6,812 nt of DNA, taken from contig CADEEU010000203.1 of assembly GCA_902826385.1 (NCBI GenBank), positions 1-6,812 of the forward strand, read 5' to 3'. This document shows positions 1 to 5,131 of this stretch, piece after piece. Within the stretch, counting starts at the first letter, position 1, and each line of letters begins with the position of its first letter. The translations under genes were made by a program, and so were the position numbers. This DNA comes from an uncultured Acidobacteriota bacterium (GTDB taxonomy: Bacteria > Acidobacteriota > Blastocatellia > Pyrinomonadales > Pyrinomonadaceae). The notes under the pieces were generated by a model. It ran no database searches, was not told the origin of the DNA, and saw nothing but the letters and a program-made list of their open reading frames with translations.

Positions 1-870
1 GCCGAGGCACGGCTTGAGAATCTTGAAGAGCTTGTGAACGCAGCGGTCGACTACGACCGTTCGCCCGAAGGCGGGCTGCGCGATTTCATTGACCACGCCG
101 CTCTTACCGCGGATACGGACAAGTACGATTCGAATGCCGGCGTCACGTTGATGACCGCTCATTCGGCTAAGGGACTTGAATTTCCGATCGTCTTTATCGT
201 CGGGCTTGAAGACGGCATTTTTCCGCATTCGCGTAGTGTCAACGACGCAAAAGAGCTAGAAGAAGAGCGAAGATTGGCATACGTTGCGATAACACGTGCG
301 GAACAGCTATTGTACGTGACGCATTCGATGCGTCGGCGTGTTTACGGCGAAGAAATGGCGGCCGAGCCCTCGCAATTTTTGAACGAGCTGCCGCTCGAGC
401 TGATCGAAGACCTTTCACGCGGCCCGTCATGGCTTTCATTCGCTCGCGGTTCGACAAATCAGCAAAGCAAATACGCCGTCGCCGCTCTTCGTGGTCACGC
501 TCCCGCACCCGAAAAACCCCGGAACGTTTACTCCGGCAAGACGTATAACAGCGCTGATGCTATTGCTGAGTTTTTCAAAAACAAAGGTGGCGGAGATCGG
601 GTTTCATCGCAGCAGCCAAGCGAACCAAAGCCCCTGTCAGGGTTCGACAAACTTCGCGCAATCGCTTCGGACAAGCCTCGTGAGCCGCGGGTGGAATTGG
701 ACGGCGAAGGGCCGATTGCGGCCGGCTCGCACGTTCGCCATTCCAAATACGGCAAGGGACTTGTCCTGCGTCGCGAGGGAACCGGTGATAATGTGAAACT
801 GACGATCAGCTTTCCCGGATTTGGGATGAAGAAGTTGATCGAAAAGTTTGCAAATCTGCAAAAGGCTTGA
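1..870 (+). CDS. pcrA: ATP-dependent DNA helicase PcrA/UvrD, C-terminal part (5' end outside window)
   Basis: This is a superfamily 1A 3'-5' DNA helicase acting in nucleotide excision repair, replication restart and conflict resolution with RNA polymerase. The frame is open from base 1, and the residues before the GTG at 34 (AEARLENLEEL) match the conserved helicase-2B region, so GTG34 is internal and the gene is cut by the window edge. In the visible 289 residues, motif V lies near 48-61 (VTLMTAHSAKGLEF) and motif VI near 88-101 (EERRLAYVAITRAE, with the ATP-contacting Arg). The FLNELP stretch typical of the family is near 126-131. After a low-conservation linker, the last ~50 residues form the Tudor-like PcrA tail: GSHVRHSKYGKG, then FPGFGMKKLIEKFA. 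That tail is known to bind RNA polymerase in PcrA/UvrD and argues for PcrA over Rep. No frameshift is visible. A lipoprotein gene follows within about 30 bases. Confidence 0.95.
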   Translation, partial: AEARLENLEELVNAAVDYDRSPEGGLRDFIDHAALTADTDKYDSNAGVTLMTAHSAKGLEFPIVFIVGLEDGIFPHSRSVNDAKELEEERRLAYVAITRAEQLLYVTHSMRRRVYGEEMAAEPSQFLNELPLELIEDLSRGPSWLSFARGSTNQQSKYAVAALRGHAPAPEKPRNVYSGKTYNSADAIAEFFKNKGGGDRVSSQQPSEPKPLSGFDKLRAIASDKPREPRVELDGEGPIAAGSHVRHSKYGKGLVLRREGTGDNVKLTISFPGFGMKKLIEKFANLQKA

Positions 871-885
871 AGCTCAGCGTCTCTA

Positions 886-893
886 GGAAGGAG
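886..893 (+). promoter_or_regulatory. Shine-Dalgarno for the lipoprotein gene
   Basis: GGAAGGAG is a strong ribosome binding site. It ends 5 bases before a TTG at 899 and 17 bases before the ATG at 911. The spacing favours TTG899 as the start codon, although ATG911 gives the more usual lipoprotein signal beginning (MKTR). An ATG at 895 lies in a different frame and too close to be used. Confidence 0.6.
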
Positions 894-898
894 AATGT

Positions 899-1315
899 TT
901 GCTTCTATTTATGAAAACAAGAAACAATATCACGCTGTCGGTCGTCGGTTTCGCACTGCTGATGTCGGTACTCGGGTGCGGCATTATCGGTTCGGACAGG
1001 CAGTCGGGAACGGATGCTGGTCGGGAACGATCTACTTCCGACAAGGTCATAGATTCAACAGTCGGCCGGTCGAACATCGGCGTTCCCGAATGCGATGAAG
1101 TAGTCGACGCCATCGAAGCCGAGTTGAATAGCAGCGAGGATGATTTTGTCACGAAAGCCGTCAAGGCCACCGTGCTGAATCGCATAAAAGACGGCATTCG
1201 CGAAAGCGTTGAACAAAATCCGAACGACACCGTCGAACTTGCGAAAACCTGTAAAGAGTTTAAGCTGCAATTCAACAAATATAAGGCAGAGGAACAAAGC
1301 GATAAATCGCAGTAG
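899..1315 (+). CDS. Small predicted lipoprotein with conserved-looking Cys pair, function unknown
   Basis: The protein has 138 residues from TTG899 or 134 from ATG911. It begins with a short positive stretch (KTR) and a hydrophobic segment that ends in a lipobox-like SVLGC, so signal peptidase II processing and lipid anchoring at that Cys are predicted. The mature part has a polar, Ser/Asp-rich linker of about 35 residues. A compact, charged, probably helical domain follows. Two further cysteines, in PECDEVVDAIE and AKTCKEFKLQFNKY, could form a disulfide outside the cytoplasm. I do not recognise a named family. Similar small lipoproteins with an N-terminal PECDEV and a late TCKEF-type motif seem familiar from Acidobacteriota, but that is memory and not a search. 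The gene sits about 30 bases behind pcrA and may be read from the same transcript. The terminator at 1348-1382 follows it. Confidence 0.8.
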   Translation: MLLFMKTRNNITLSVVGFALLMSVLGCGIIGSDRQSGTDAGRERSTSDKVIDSTVGRSNIGVPECDEVVDAIEAELNSSEDDFVTKAVKATVLNRIKDGIRESVEQNPNDTVELAKTCKEFKLQFNKYKAEEQSDKSQ

Positions 1316-1347
1316 CTTTGTGCCGATCAGCGAGATCGTTTCAAATG

Positions 1348-1382
1348 AAAAGCCCGGCGACATAAAGCTCGCCGGGCTTTTT
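1348..1382. terminator. Bidirectional intrinsic terminator between the lipoprotein gene and frr
   Basis: AAAAGCCCGGCGA (1348-1360) pairs perfectly with TCGCCGGGCTTTT (1369-1381) around an 8-base loop. The plus strand ends in five T's (1378-1382). The minus strand reads the A-run as TTTT after the same GC-rich stem. The hairpin lies 32 bases after the plus-strand lipoprotein stop and 17 bases after the minus-strand frr stop, so it can end both converging transcripts. Confidence 0.92.
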
Positions 1383-1398
1383 ACAATCTAAAAGATCT

Positions 1399-1959
1399 CT
1401 AAACGCTCATTATCTCGTGCTCTTTGTTTTTGGCAAGTTCGTCGATCTTGGCGATGTGAGTATTGGTGAGTTTTTGAACTTCTTCGAGCCCGCGTTTCTC
1501 GTCATCTTCGGAAACTTCTTTGTCCTTTAGCATTTTCTTTAAGGCATCGTTCGAGCTATGGCGAATATTTCGTACGGCGACGCGATGTTCTTCGGCGATC
1601 TCGTGAATCTGTTTCGCAAACTGCTTACGTCGTTCTTCGTTCAACGCAGGAACGGCCAGCCGAATAACCTTGCCGTCGTTTGAAGGGTTCATGCCGAGGT
1701 TTGCGGCGGTTATCGCCTTTTCAACCGCGGCCATCTGAGTGGCGTCCCACGGTTGAACGGTCAAGAGTTGCGGCTCGGGTACGGCGACCGAGGCCATTTG
1801 GCTAAGCGGTGTAGGCGTGCCGTAGTAATCAACCATCACCGAATCGAGAATACCGACAGTCGCGCGACCCGTGCGGACGTTCGCGAGCTTTCTCTTAAAG
1901 TCTTCAATTACGGCCTCCATCTTAGGCCTCGCCGAACTTGTTACGCTCTCAACGCTCAT
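1399..1959 (-). CDS. frr: Ribosome recycling factor (RRF)
   Basis: RRF works with EF-G to split the post-termination ribosome into subunits in the cytoplasm. The 186 residues match the usual ~185 of the family. The triple-helix domain I is visible as the N-terminal helix with LANVRTGRA (25-33) and the C-terminal helices NEERRKQFAKQIHEIAEEHRVAVRNIR (about 107-133) through KIDELAKNKEHEIM. Domain II contains YYGTPTPLSQMASVAVPEPQLL (45-66). The common NIRR is NIRH here, a mild difference. The ATG at 1957-1959 gives the expected N-terminus. It sits 21 bases after the pyrH stop, with no clear Shine-Dalgarno, so coupling to pyrH translation is plausible. This is the last gene of the operon, and the shared terminator follows. 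Confidence 0.97.
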   Translation of the reverse strand: MSVESVTSSARPKMEAVIEDFKRKLANVRTGRATVGILDSVMVDYYGTPTPLSQMASVAVPEPQLLTVQPWDATQMAAVEKAITAANLGMNPSNDGKVIRLAVPALNEERRKQFAKQIHEIAEEHRVAVRNIRHSSNDALKKMLKDKEVSEDDEKRGLEEVQKLTNTHIAKIDELAKNKEHEIMSV

Positions 1960-1980
1960 ATGCTCGATAAATTATAGGGA

Positions 1981-2715
1981 TCAAGATCCCGCGGTAGTTG
2001 CATTACCGCCGACCGAAACCAGGGTGCCGATGGTCAGATCGCCTTCGACCGCCTTCATGATATTGCCGTTCTGGGTCATGTTAAAGACCATGATCGGCAG
2101 GTTGTTGTCCATGCAAAGCGAGATCGCCGAGGCGTCCATTACCTTTAGCTGTTTCTCCAAAACCTCCTGGTAAGAAATTTTTTCGAAACGCTTTGCCGCC
2201 GGGTCTTTCATCGGATCGGCGGTATAAATGCCGTCGACTTTCGTCGCTTTAAAAATGACCTCTGCACCTATTTCACAGGCACGCAGGGCCGCGGCAGAGT
2301 CTGTAGTGAAATACGGATTACCAGTACCTGCTGCAAAAATAACCACGCGCTTCTTTTCGAGGTGCCTGATCGCTCGTCGCCGTATAAAAGGCTCGGCAAG
2401 CTGAGGAATGTCGATGGCAGACATGACACGCGTGAAGACATCCTGTTTCTCAAGCGCATCCTGCAGCACGACGGCATTCATAACGGTTGCCAGCATTCCG
2501 ATGTAATCCGCAGCTCCGCGATCCATATTTCCCGCCGATTTCGAAACACCGCGAAAGATGTTGCCGCCGCCGACCACGATCGCGACCTCGATGCCGAGGT
2601 CATGCACTGCCTTGATCTCACGTGCGACCGACTCCGCAACCGCCGTGTCGATGCCGTAATTCTGACCGCCCATCAGGGCCTCGCCGGAAAGCTTTAGCAG
2701 GATGCGTTTGTACAT
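1981..2715 (-). CDS. pyrH: UMP kinase (uridylate kinase)
   Basis: PyrH phosphorylates UMP to UDP with ATP in pyrimidine nucleotide synthesis. It is a cytoplasmic hexamer of the amino-acid-kinase fold. The 244 residues fit the family (~240). Visible motifs are KLSGEAL (8-14, ATP phosphate site), GGGNIFRG (49-56), the UMP-side DRGAADYIGMLATVMNA (65-81), GTGNPYFTTD (130-139) and KVDGIYTADP (159-168). I chose the ATG at 2713-2715 because homologues begin MYKRILLKLSGE. The frame stays open upstream to 2880, but those residues would come from the intergenic inverted repeat and the end of tsf and look nothing like protein of this family. Only 5 bases separate the start codon from the hairpin arm, and no Shine-Dalgarno is seen. 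The pyrH-frr pair after tsf is a widespread bacterial arrangement. Confidence 0.97.
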   Translation of the reverse strand: MYKRILLKLSGEALMGGQNYGIDTAVAESVAREIKAVHDLGIEVAIVVGGGNIFRGVSKSAGNMDRGAADYIGMLATVMNAVVLQDALEKQDVFTRVMSAIDIPQLAEPFIRRRAIRHLEKKRVVIFAAGTGNPYFTTDSAAALRACEIGAEVIFKATKVDGIYTADPMKDPAAKRFEKISYQEVLEKQLKVMDASAISLCMDNNLPIMVFNMTQNGNIMKAVEGDLTIGTLVSVGGNATTAGS

Positions 2716-2720
2716 AAAGT

Positions 2721-2818
2721 CGGAGCGCGGACACTCTTGTCCGCATGAGTGACGCCTCGGCACGAAAACGAGTCTCGTCTTAGGAACGGGCGATGCGGAC
2801 AAGAGTGTCCGCACTCCG
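2721..2818. repeat. Nested inverted repeat (REP/MITE-like) filling the tsf-pyrH gap
   Basis: The left arm 2721-2746 and right arm 2793-2818 are 26-base inverted copies with a single mismatch (2726 against 2813), separated by 46 bases. Each arm is itself a palindrome: GCGGACA-CTCT-TGTCCGC at 2727-2744 and GCGGACA-AGAG-TGTCCGC at 2795-2812. The element therefore can fold as one long hairpin or as two short ones. It occupies nearly the whole 103-base gap, ending one base before the tsf stop codon triplet and 5 bases from the pyrH start. There is no T-tract, so it is not a normal intrinsic terminator. Confidence 0.9.
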
Positions 2819-3481
2819 TTAGCCAACCATCGACGCAACTTCCGCGGCGAAGTCGTCCGTCTTTTTCTCGATACCCTCACCCATTTTGTAACGGGTAAAG
2901 CGACGGATCGATATGTTTTCCTTGATCGACGCGATCTTTTCGGTCACCAGTTCGCCGATCGTTTTGCTTGGATCTTTGACGAAAGGCTGATCGATCAGAA
3001 CGTTGTCCTCATAGAACTTATTCAGGCGGCCTTCGATTATTTTGCCGAGAACATCTTCGGGTTTGCCCGCGTTCTTGGGATCGTTCTTAAGCTGCTCCAT
3101 CAGGATCTCGCGTTCTTTATCCAGTTCGCCCGCCGGAACATCTTCGCGGGTGGCGAATCGCGGATCGGTTGCGGCGATATGCATCGCAACATCTTTTACA
3201 AGCTGCTGAAATTCATCGCCGCGTGCAACAAAGTCGCTCTCGCAGTTGATCTCGACCAGTACGCCGACCTTACCGCCCATGTGGATATAAGATCCGACGA
3301 CGCCTTCGGCTGTAGTGCGACCAGCCTTTTTGCCCGCCGTCGCCATTCCCTTTTTTCTCAATATTTCGATAGCTGCATTTTCGTCGCCGTTTGCCTCGGT
3401 CAACGCGTTTTTGCAATCTACCATTCCTGCTCCGGTCTTTTCACGAAGCGATTTAACCAAACCTGCTGTAATCTCTGCCAT
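2819..3481 (-). CDS. tsf: Translation elongation factor Ts (short form)
   Basis: EF-Ts is the guanine nucleotide exchange factor that releases GDP from EF-Tu. The N-terminal UBA-like domain is clear in LREKTGAGMVDCKNALTEANGD (12-33). The core contact motif appears as NCESDFVARGDEF (79-91), the equivalent of the TDFV loop that inserts into EF-Tu. The C-terminus carries the typical SIRRFTRYKMGEGIEKK (191-207). At 220 residues it is shorter than the ~280 of E. coli and matches the reduced one-subdomain form found in many bacteria. The ATG at 3479-3481 is preceded by GGAG (3493-3490) at 8-base spacing. It follows rpsB as in most bacteria, but through a 153-base gap that contains an inverted repeat. 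Confidence 0.97.
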   Translation of the reverse strand: MAEITAGLVKSLREKTGAGMVDCKNALTEANGDENAAIEILRKKGMATAGKKAGRTTAEGVVGSYIHMGGKVGVLVEINCESDFVARGDEFQQLVKDVAMHIAATDPRFATREDVPAGELDKEREILMEQLKNDPKNAGKPEDVLGKIIEGRLNKFYEDNVLIDQPFVKDPSKTIGELVTEKIASIKENISIRRFTRYKMGEGIEKKTDDFAAEVASMVG

Positions 3482-3489
3482 TTATATTG

Positions 3490-3493
3490 CTCC
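3490..3493 (-). promoter_or_regulatory. Shine-Dalgarno of tsf
   Basis: On the minus strand GGAG sits 8 bases before the tsf ATG, an ordinary spacing that confirms the start. It lies just downstream of the inverted repeat at 3500-3564, so it stays unpaired if that repeat folds. Confidence 0.75.
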
Positions 3494-3499
3494 AAAATA

Positions 3500-3564
3500 T
3501 GTCGGACAAACTTCAGCTTGTCCCTGCTTTCGTTATCGGTCGACAAACTGAAGCTTGTCGGACA
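3500..3564. repeat. Nested inverted repeat (REP/MITE-like) in the rpsB-tsf gap
   Basis: Left arm 3500-3523 and right arm 3541-3564 are 24-base inverted copies with four mismatches, around a 17-base loop. Each arm is also a quasi-palindrome: GGACAAACTTCAGCTTGTCC at 3504-3523 and CGACAAACTGAAGCTTGTCG at 3541-3560. Because of that symmetry the arms also read as near-direct repeats. No T-tract follows on either strand. The layout is the same as at 2721-2818 and 4613-4680, though the sequence differs. Confidence 0.85.
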
Positions 3565-3634
3565 TTTACAGAAAAACGCAGCCCATTCGTCGTAAACGGA
3601 AACGGCTACGCTTTCAAAATTAAGAAATTCCTTT

Positions 3635-4540
3635 CTAGCTTGCGGATGCTTCCGTAGCGTCTTCTGTTTTTTGCTCGACGACCGCTTCTGGTGCGTCGGC
3701 CGCGGGTGCCGCCTCGGTTTCAGCAACTTCCGCAGGTGCGGATTCCGCCGGTGCAACTGCCTGCTCATCCGGATCGGCCGGCGGCGGTAAGCTGTCGCCC
3801 GGTTCCGTTCCGTCTTCTTCGGCCGTTGTCACGGCGACGCGGCCTTCTGTTGCAACCTGCTGGCCCTCGAGAATTGCGTCGGCGATGCGGGATGCGAACA
3901 GGCGGATCGCTCTCAATGCGTCGTCGTTACCCGGAATGACCTGGTCGATGCCTTCAGGCGAGCAGTTTGTGTCGACGACCGCAACGATCGGGATTCCCAG
4001 ACGGTTCGCCTCTTTGACCGCAATGTCTTCCTTCCGTACATCGATAATAAAGAGCATGTCGGGGTGGCCGCCCATGTCTTTAATACCGGCAAGGTTACGC
4101 ATCAGGCCTTCGTGCTCGCGGTCTAGTTTCAGGCGCTCTTTTTTCGTGAGCTTCTCCATCCGGCCGTCCTCGCGCATCGTTTCGATCTCTTTGAGTTTGG
4201 TGATGGATTTCTTTACCGTCTCGTAATTCGTCAAAAGGCCGCCGAGCCAGCGGTTATTGATGTAATACTGCCCGCAGCGTTCGGCTTCTTCCTTAATGGC
4301 GTCCTGGGCCTGACGTTTGGTGCCGACAAACAGGACCTTTTGATTGGGCCGCTCGGTCAGCGATTCGGTGACGTAGTTCAGAGCGTCGCGGAAAAGCTTC
4401 TGCGTTTTCTGGAGGTCGATAATGTAAATACCGTTGCGCTCGCCGAAGATATATTCCTTCATCTTCGGGTTCCAACGTCGAACCTGGTGACCAAAGTGAA
4501 CTCCTGCTTCGAGGAGCTCTTTCATCGTAACTGTAGCCAA
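3635..4540 (-). CDS. rpsB: 30S ribosomal protein S2 with acidic C-terminal extension
   Basis: S2 binds late to the head/body junction of the 30S subunit and is needed for mRNA and S1 binding. Family signatures are MKELLEAGVHFGHQ (6-19), NNRWLGGLLTNYET (95-108) and PDMLFIIDVRKEDIAVKEANRLGIPIVAVVDTN (160-192). I chose the TTG at 4540-4538 because it gives the usual MATVTMKELLEAG start and has AAGGAG (4554-4549) at an ideal 8-base spacing. The internal ATG (residue 6) would be too far away. The S2 core ends near residue 230. About 70 further residues are rich in Ala, Glu, Pro and Asp, strongly acidic and of low complexity, and probably disordered. E. coli S2 has 241 residues against 301 here. 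The leader contains a hairpin that may control translation. Confidence 0.97.
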   Translation of the reverse strand: MATVTMKELLEAGVHFGHQVRRWNPKMKEYIFGERNGIYIIDLQKTQKLFRDALNYVTESLTERPNQKVLFVGTKRQAQDAIKEEAERCGQYYINNRWLGGLLTNYETVKKSITKLKEIETMREDGRMEKLTKKERLKLDREHEGLMRNLAGIKDMGGHPDMLFIIDVRKEDIAVKEANRLGIPIVAVVDTNCSPEGIDQVIPGNDDALRAIRLFASRIADAILEGQQVATEGRVAVTTAEEDGTEPGDSLPPPADPDEQAVAPAESAPAEVAETEAAPAADAPEAVVEQKTEDATEASAS

Positions 4541-4548
4541 AACTTTAT

Positions 4549-4554
4549 CTCCTT
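4549..4554 (-). promoter_or_regulatory. Shine-Dalgarno of rpsB, deciding a TTG start
   Basis: AAGGAG lies 8 bases before the TTG at 4540-4538. This spacing selects TTG as the start codon rather than the ATG 15 bases further on. Part of this site belongs to an 8-base stretch complementary to the upstream hairpin loop. Confidence 0.85.
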
Positions 4555-4599
4555 GGTTTCTGTACTCAGCGACGCCGTAATGTAACCAAGGGCGTCGCT
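4551..4599 (-). promoter_or_regulatory. Candidate rpsB leader hairpin with loop complementary to the ribosome binding site
   Basis: In the rpsB mRNA, AGCGACGCC (4599-4591) pairs perfectly with GGCGUCGCU (4576-4568), leaving a 14-base loop. The stretch CCUUGGUU (4591-4584), seven bases of which are in the loop, is perfectly complementary to AACCAAGG (4558-4551), which includes the start of the Shine-Dalgarno. The two pairings could form a pseudoknot-like fold or alternate with each other, and either could hide the ribosome binding site. Autoregulation of rpsB by S2 is known from gammaproteobacteria. Its operation here is inference. No T-tract follows the hairpin, so it is not a terminator. Confidence 0.5.
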
Positions 4600-4612
4600 A
4601 ATGGATTAGGGC

Positions 4613-4680
4613 TCAGAGTGCGCGATTTATCGCGTACATTCAGGCCATTAGGCCAGTACGCGATAAATCGCGCACTCTGA
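4613..4680. repeat. Perfect nested inverted repeat (REP/MITE-like) in the rpsI-rpsB gap
   Basis: The 25-base arms 4613-4637 and 4656-4680 are perfect inverted copies around an 18-base loop. Each arm contains a small palindrome: CGCGAT-TT-ATCGCG at 4621-4634 and CGCGAT-AA-ATCGCG at 4659-4672. The outer ends read AGAGTGCG and CGCACTCT, and the element at 2721-2818 ends with CGCACTCC, so the two share a terminal CGCACTC motif although their palindromes differ. The repeat stops 5 bases before the rpsI stop codon triplet. Confidence 0.92.
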
Positions 4681-4685
4681 ACAGG

Positions 4686-5078
4686 TTATCTCTTCGAGAA
4701 CTGGAAGCGTGCTCGGGCACCCTTCTGACCGTATTTCTTACGCTCTTTCTGCCGCGGATCGCGTGTGACCAATCCTGCCTTCTTCAAGGTCGGGCGAAGG
4801 TCGGCGTTATATTCCATTAACGCACGCGTGATGCCGTGGCGGACCGCACCAGCCTGACCCGCCGAACCACCGCCGTCGACGTTCACAAGAATGTCGAACT
4901 TTCCAGTCGTTTCCGTCAGGTTCAAAGGCTGACGAATTATCATCTGCAGTGCCTGATTCGGAAAGTAGGTCTCGAATTCGCGTTTGTTAACGATGATCGC
5001 GCCTGTTCCTGGGCGAAGATAAACGCGTGCGGTCGAGGTTTTTCTGCGGCCGGTGCCGTAATACTGAATTTCTGCCAT
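4686..5078 (-). CDS. rpsI: 30S ribosomal protein S9
   Basis: S9 sits in the head of the 30S subunit, and its C-terminal tail reaches the P-site tRNA anticodon stem. The 130 residues match the family length. Hallmarks are YYGTGRRKTSTARVYL (6-21), the family signature GGGSAGQAGAVRHGITRAL, the DPRQKERKKYGQKGAR basic region, and the invariant end FSKR, whose last Arg contacts tRNA. I chose the ATG at 5076-5078 because it gives MAEIQYYGTGRRK. The frame is open further upstream to 5117, but that stretch overlaps the intergenic hairpin and has no family match. No convincing Shine-Dalgarno precedes the start. It follows rplM after 53 bases, the usual L13-S9 pair. Confidence 0.97.
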   Translation of the reverse strand: MAEIQYYGTGRRKTSTARVYLRPGTGAIIVNKREFETYFPNQALQMIIRQPLNLTETTGKFDILVNVDGGGSAGQAGAVRHGITRALMEYNADLRPTLKKAGLVTRDPRQKERKKYGQKGARARFQFSKR

Positions 5079-5088
5079 AAATCTAATG

Positions 5089-5122
5089 GATCTTTGATTT
5101 CGAAAGTCGAAGATCAAAGGTC
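5089..5122. repeat. Imperfect inverted repeat in the rplM-rpsI gap
   Basis: GATCTTTGATTTCGA (5089-5103) pairs with TCGAAGATCAAAGGTC (5107-5122) around a 3-base loop, with one mismatch and one bulged base. It ends 10 bases before the rpsI start on the transcript. It is simpler than the three nested repeats in the other gaps and lacks a T-tract, so it is not an intrinsic terminator. Confidence 0.75.
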
Positions 5123-5131
5123 AAATACCGT

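Noticed and set aside
239..508. Minus-strand open frame opposite pcrA
   Set aside because: Arg-rich translation with no family features, fully inside the conserved helicase motifs of the plus-strand gene. It is a shadow frame.
847..862. TTTGCA-AATC-TGCAAA palindrome at the end of pcrA as a terminator
   Set aside because: AT-rich 6-bp stem inside the coding sequence, not followed by a T-tract.
1971..1976. TATAAT on the minus strand between pyrH and frr as a promoter for frr
   Set aside because: No -35-like hexamer at 16-18 bases (AACTAC or CAACTA there) and no extended -10 TG. The match lies in an AT-rich 21-base gap and could be chance.
2716..2880. N-terminal extension of pyrH upstream of MYKRILLKLSGE to give a 299-residue protein
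   Set aside because: The extra residues are translated from the inverted repeat and the antiparallel-free end of tsf in another frame. They are Arg-rich without family similarity, and UMP kinases start at MYKRI-type sequence.
3572..3612. CGCAGCC/GGCTACG hairpin in the tsf-rpsB gap downstream of rpsB
   Set aside because: Only 6 of 7 pairs with a ~20-base loop and no T-tract. It is too weak to call.
2721..4680. CRISPR array from repeated palindromic units
   Set aside because: The repeats differ in sequence, lie in separate intergenic gaps with genes between them, and have no regular spacers.
5079..5117. Upstream extension of rpsI (MIFDFRNQRSIRF...)
   Set aside because: S9 homologues begin at MAEIQYYGTGRRK-type sequence. 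The extension is made from the intergenic hairpin.
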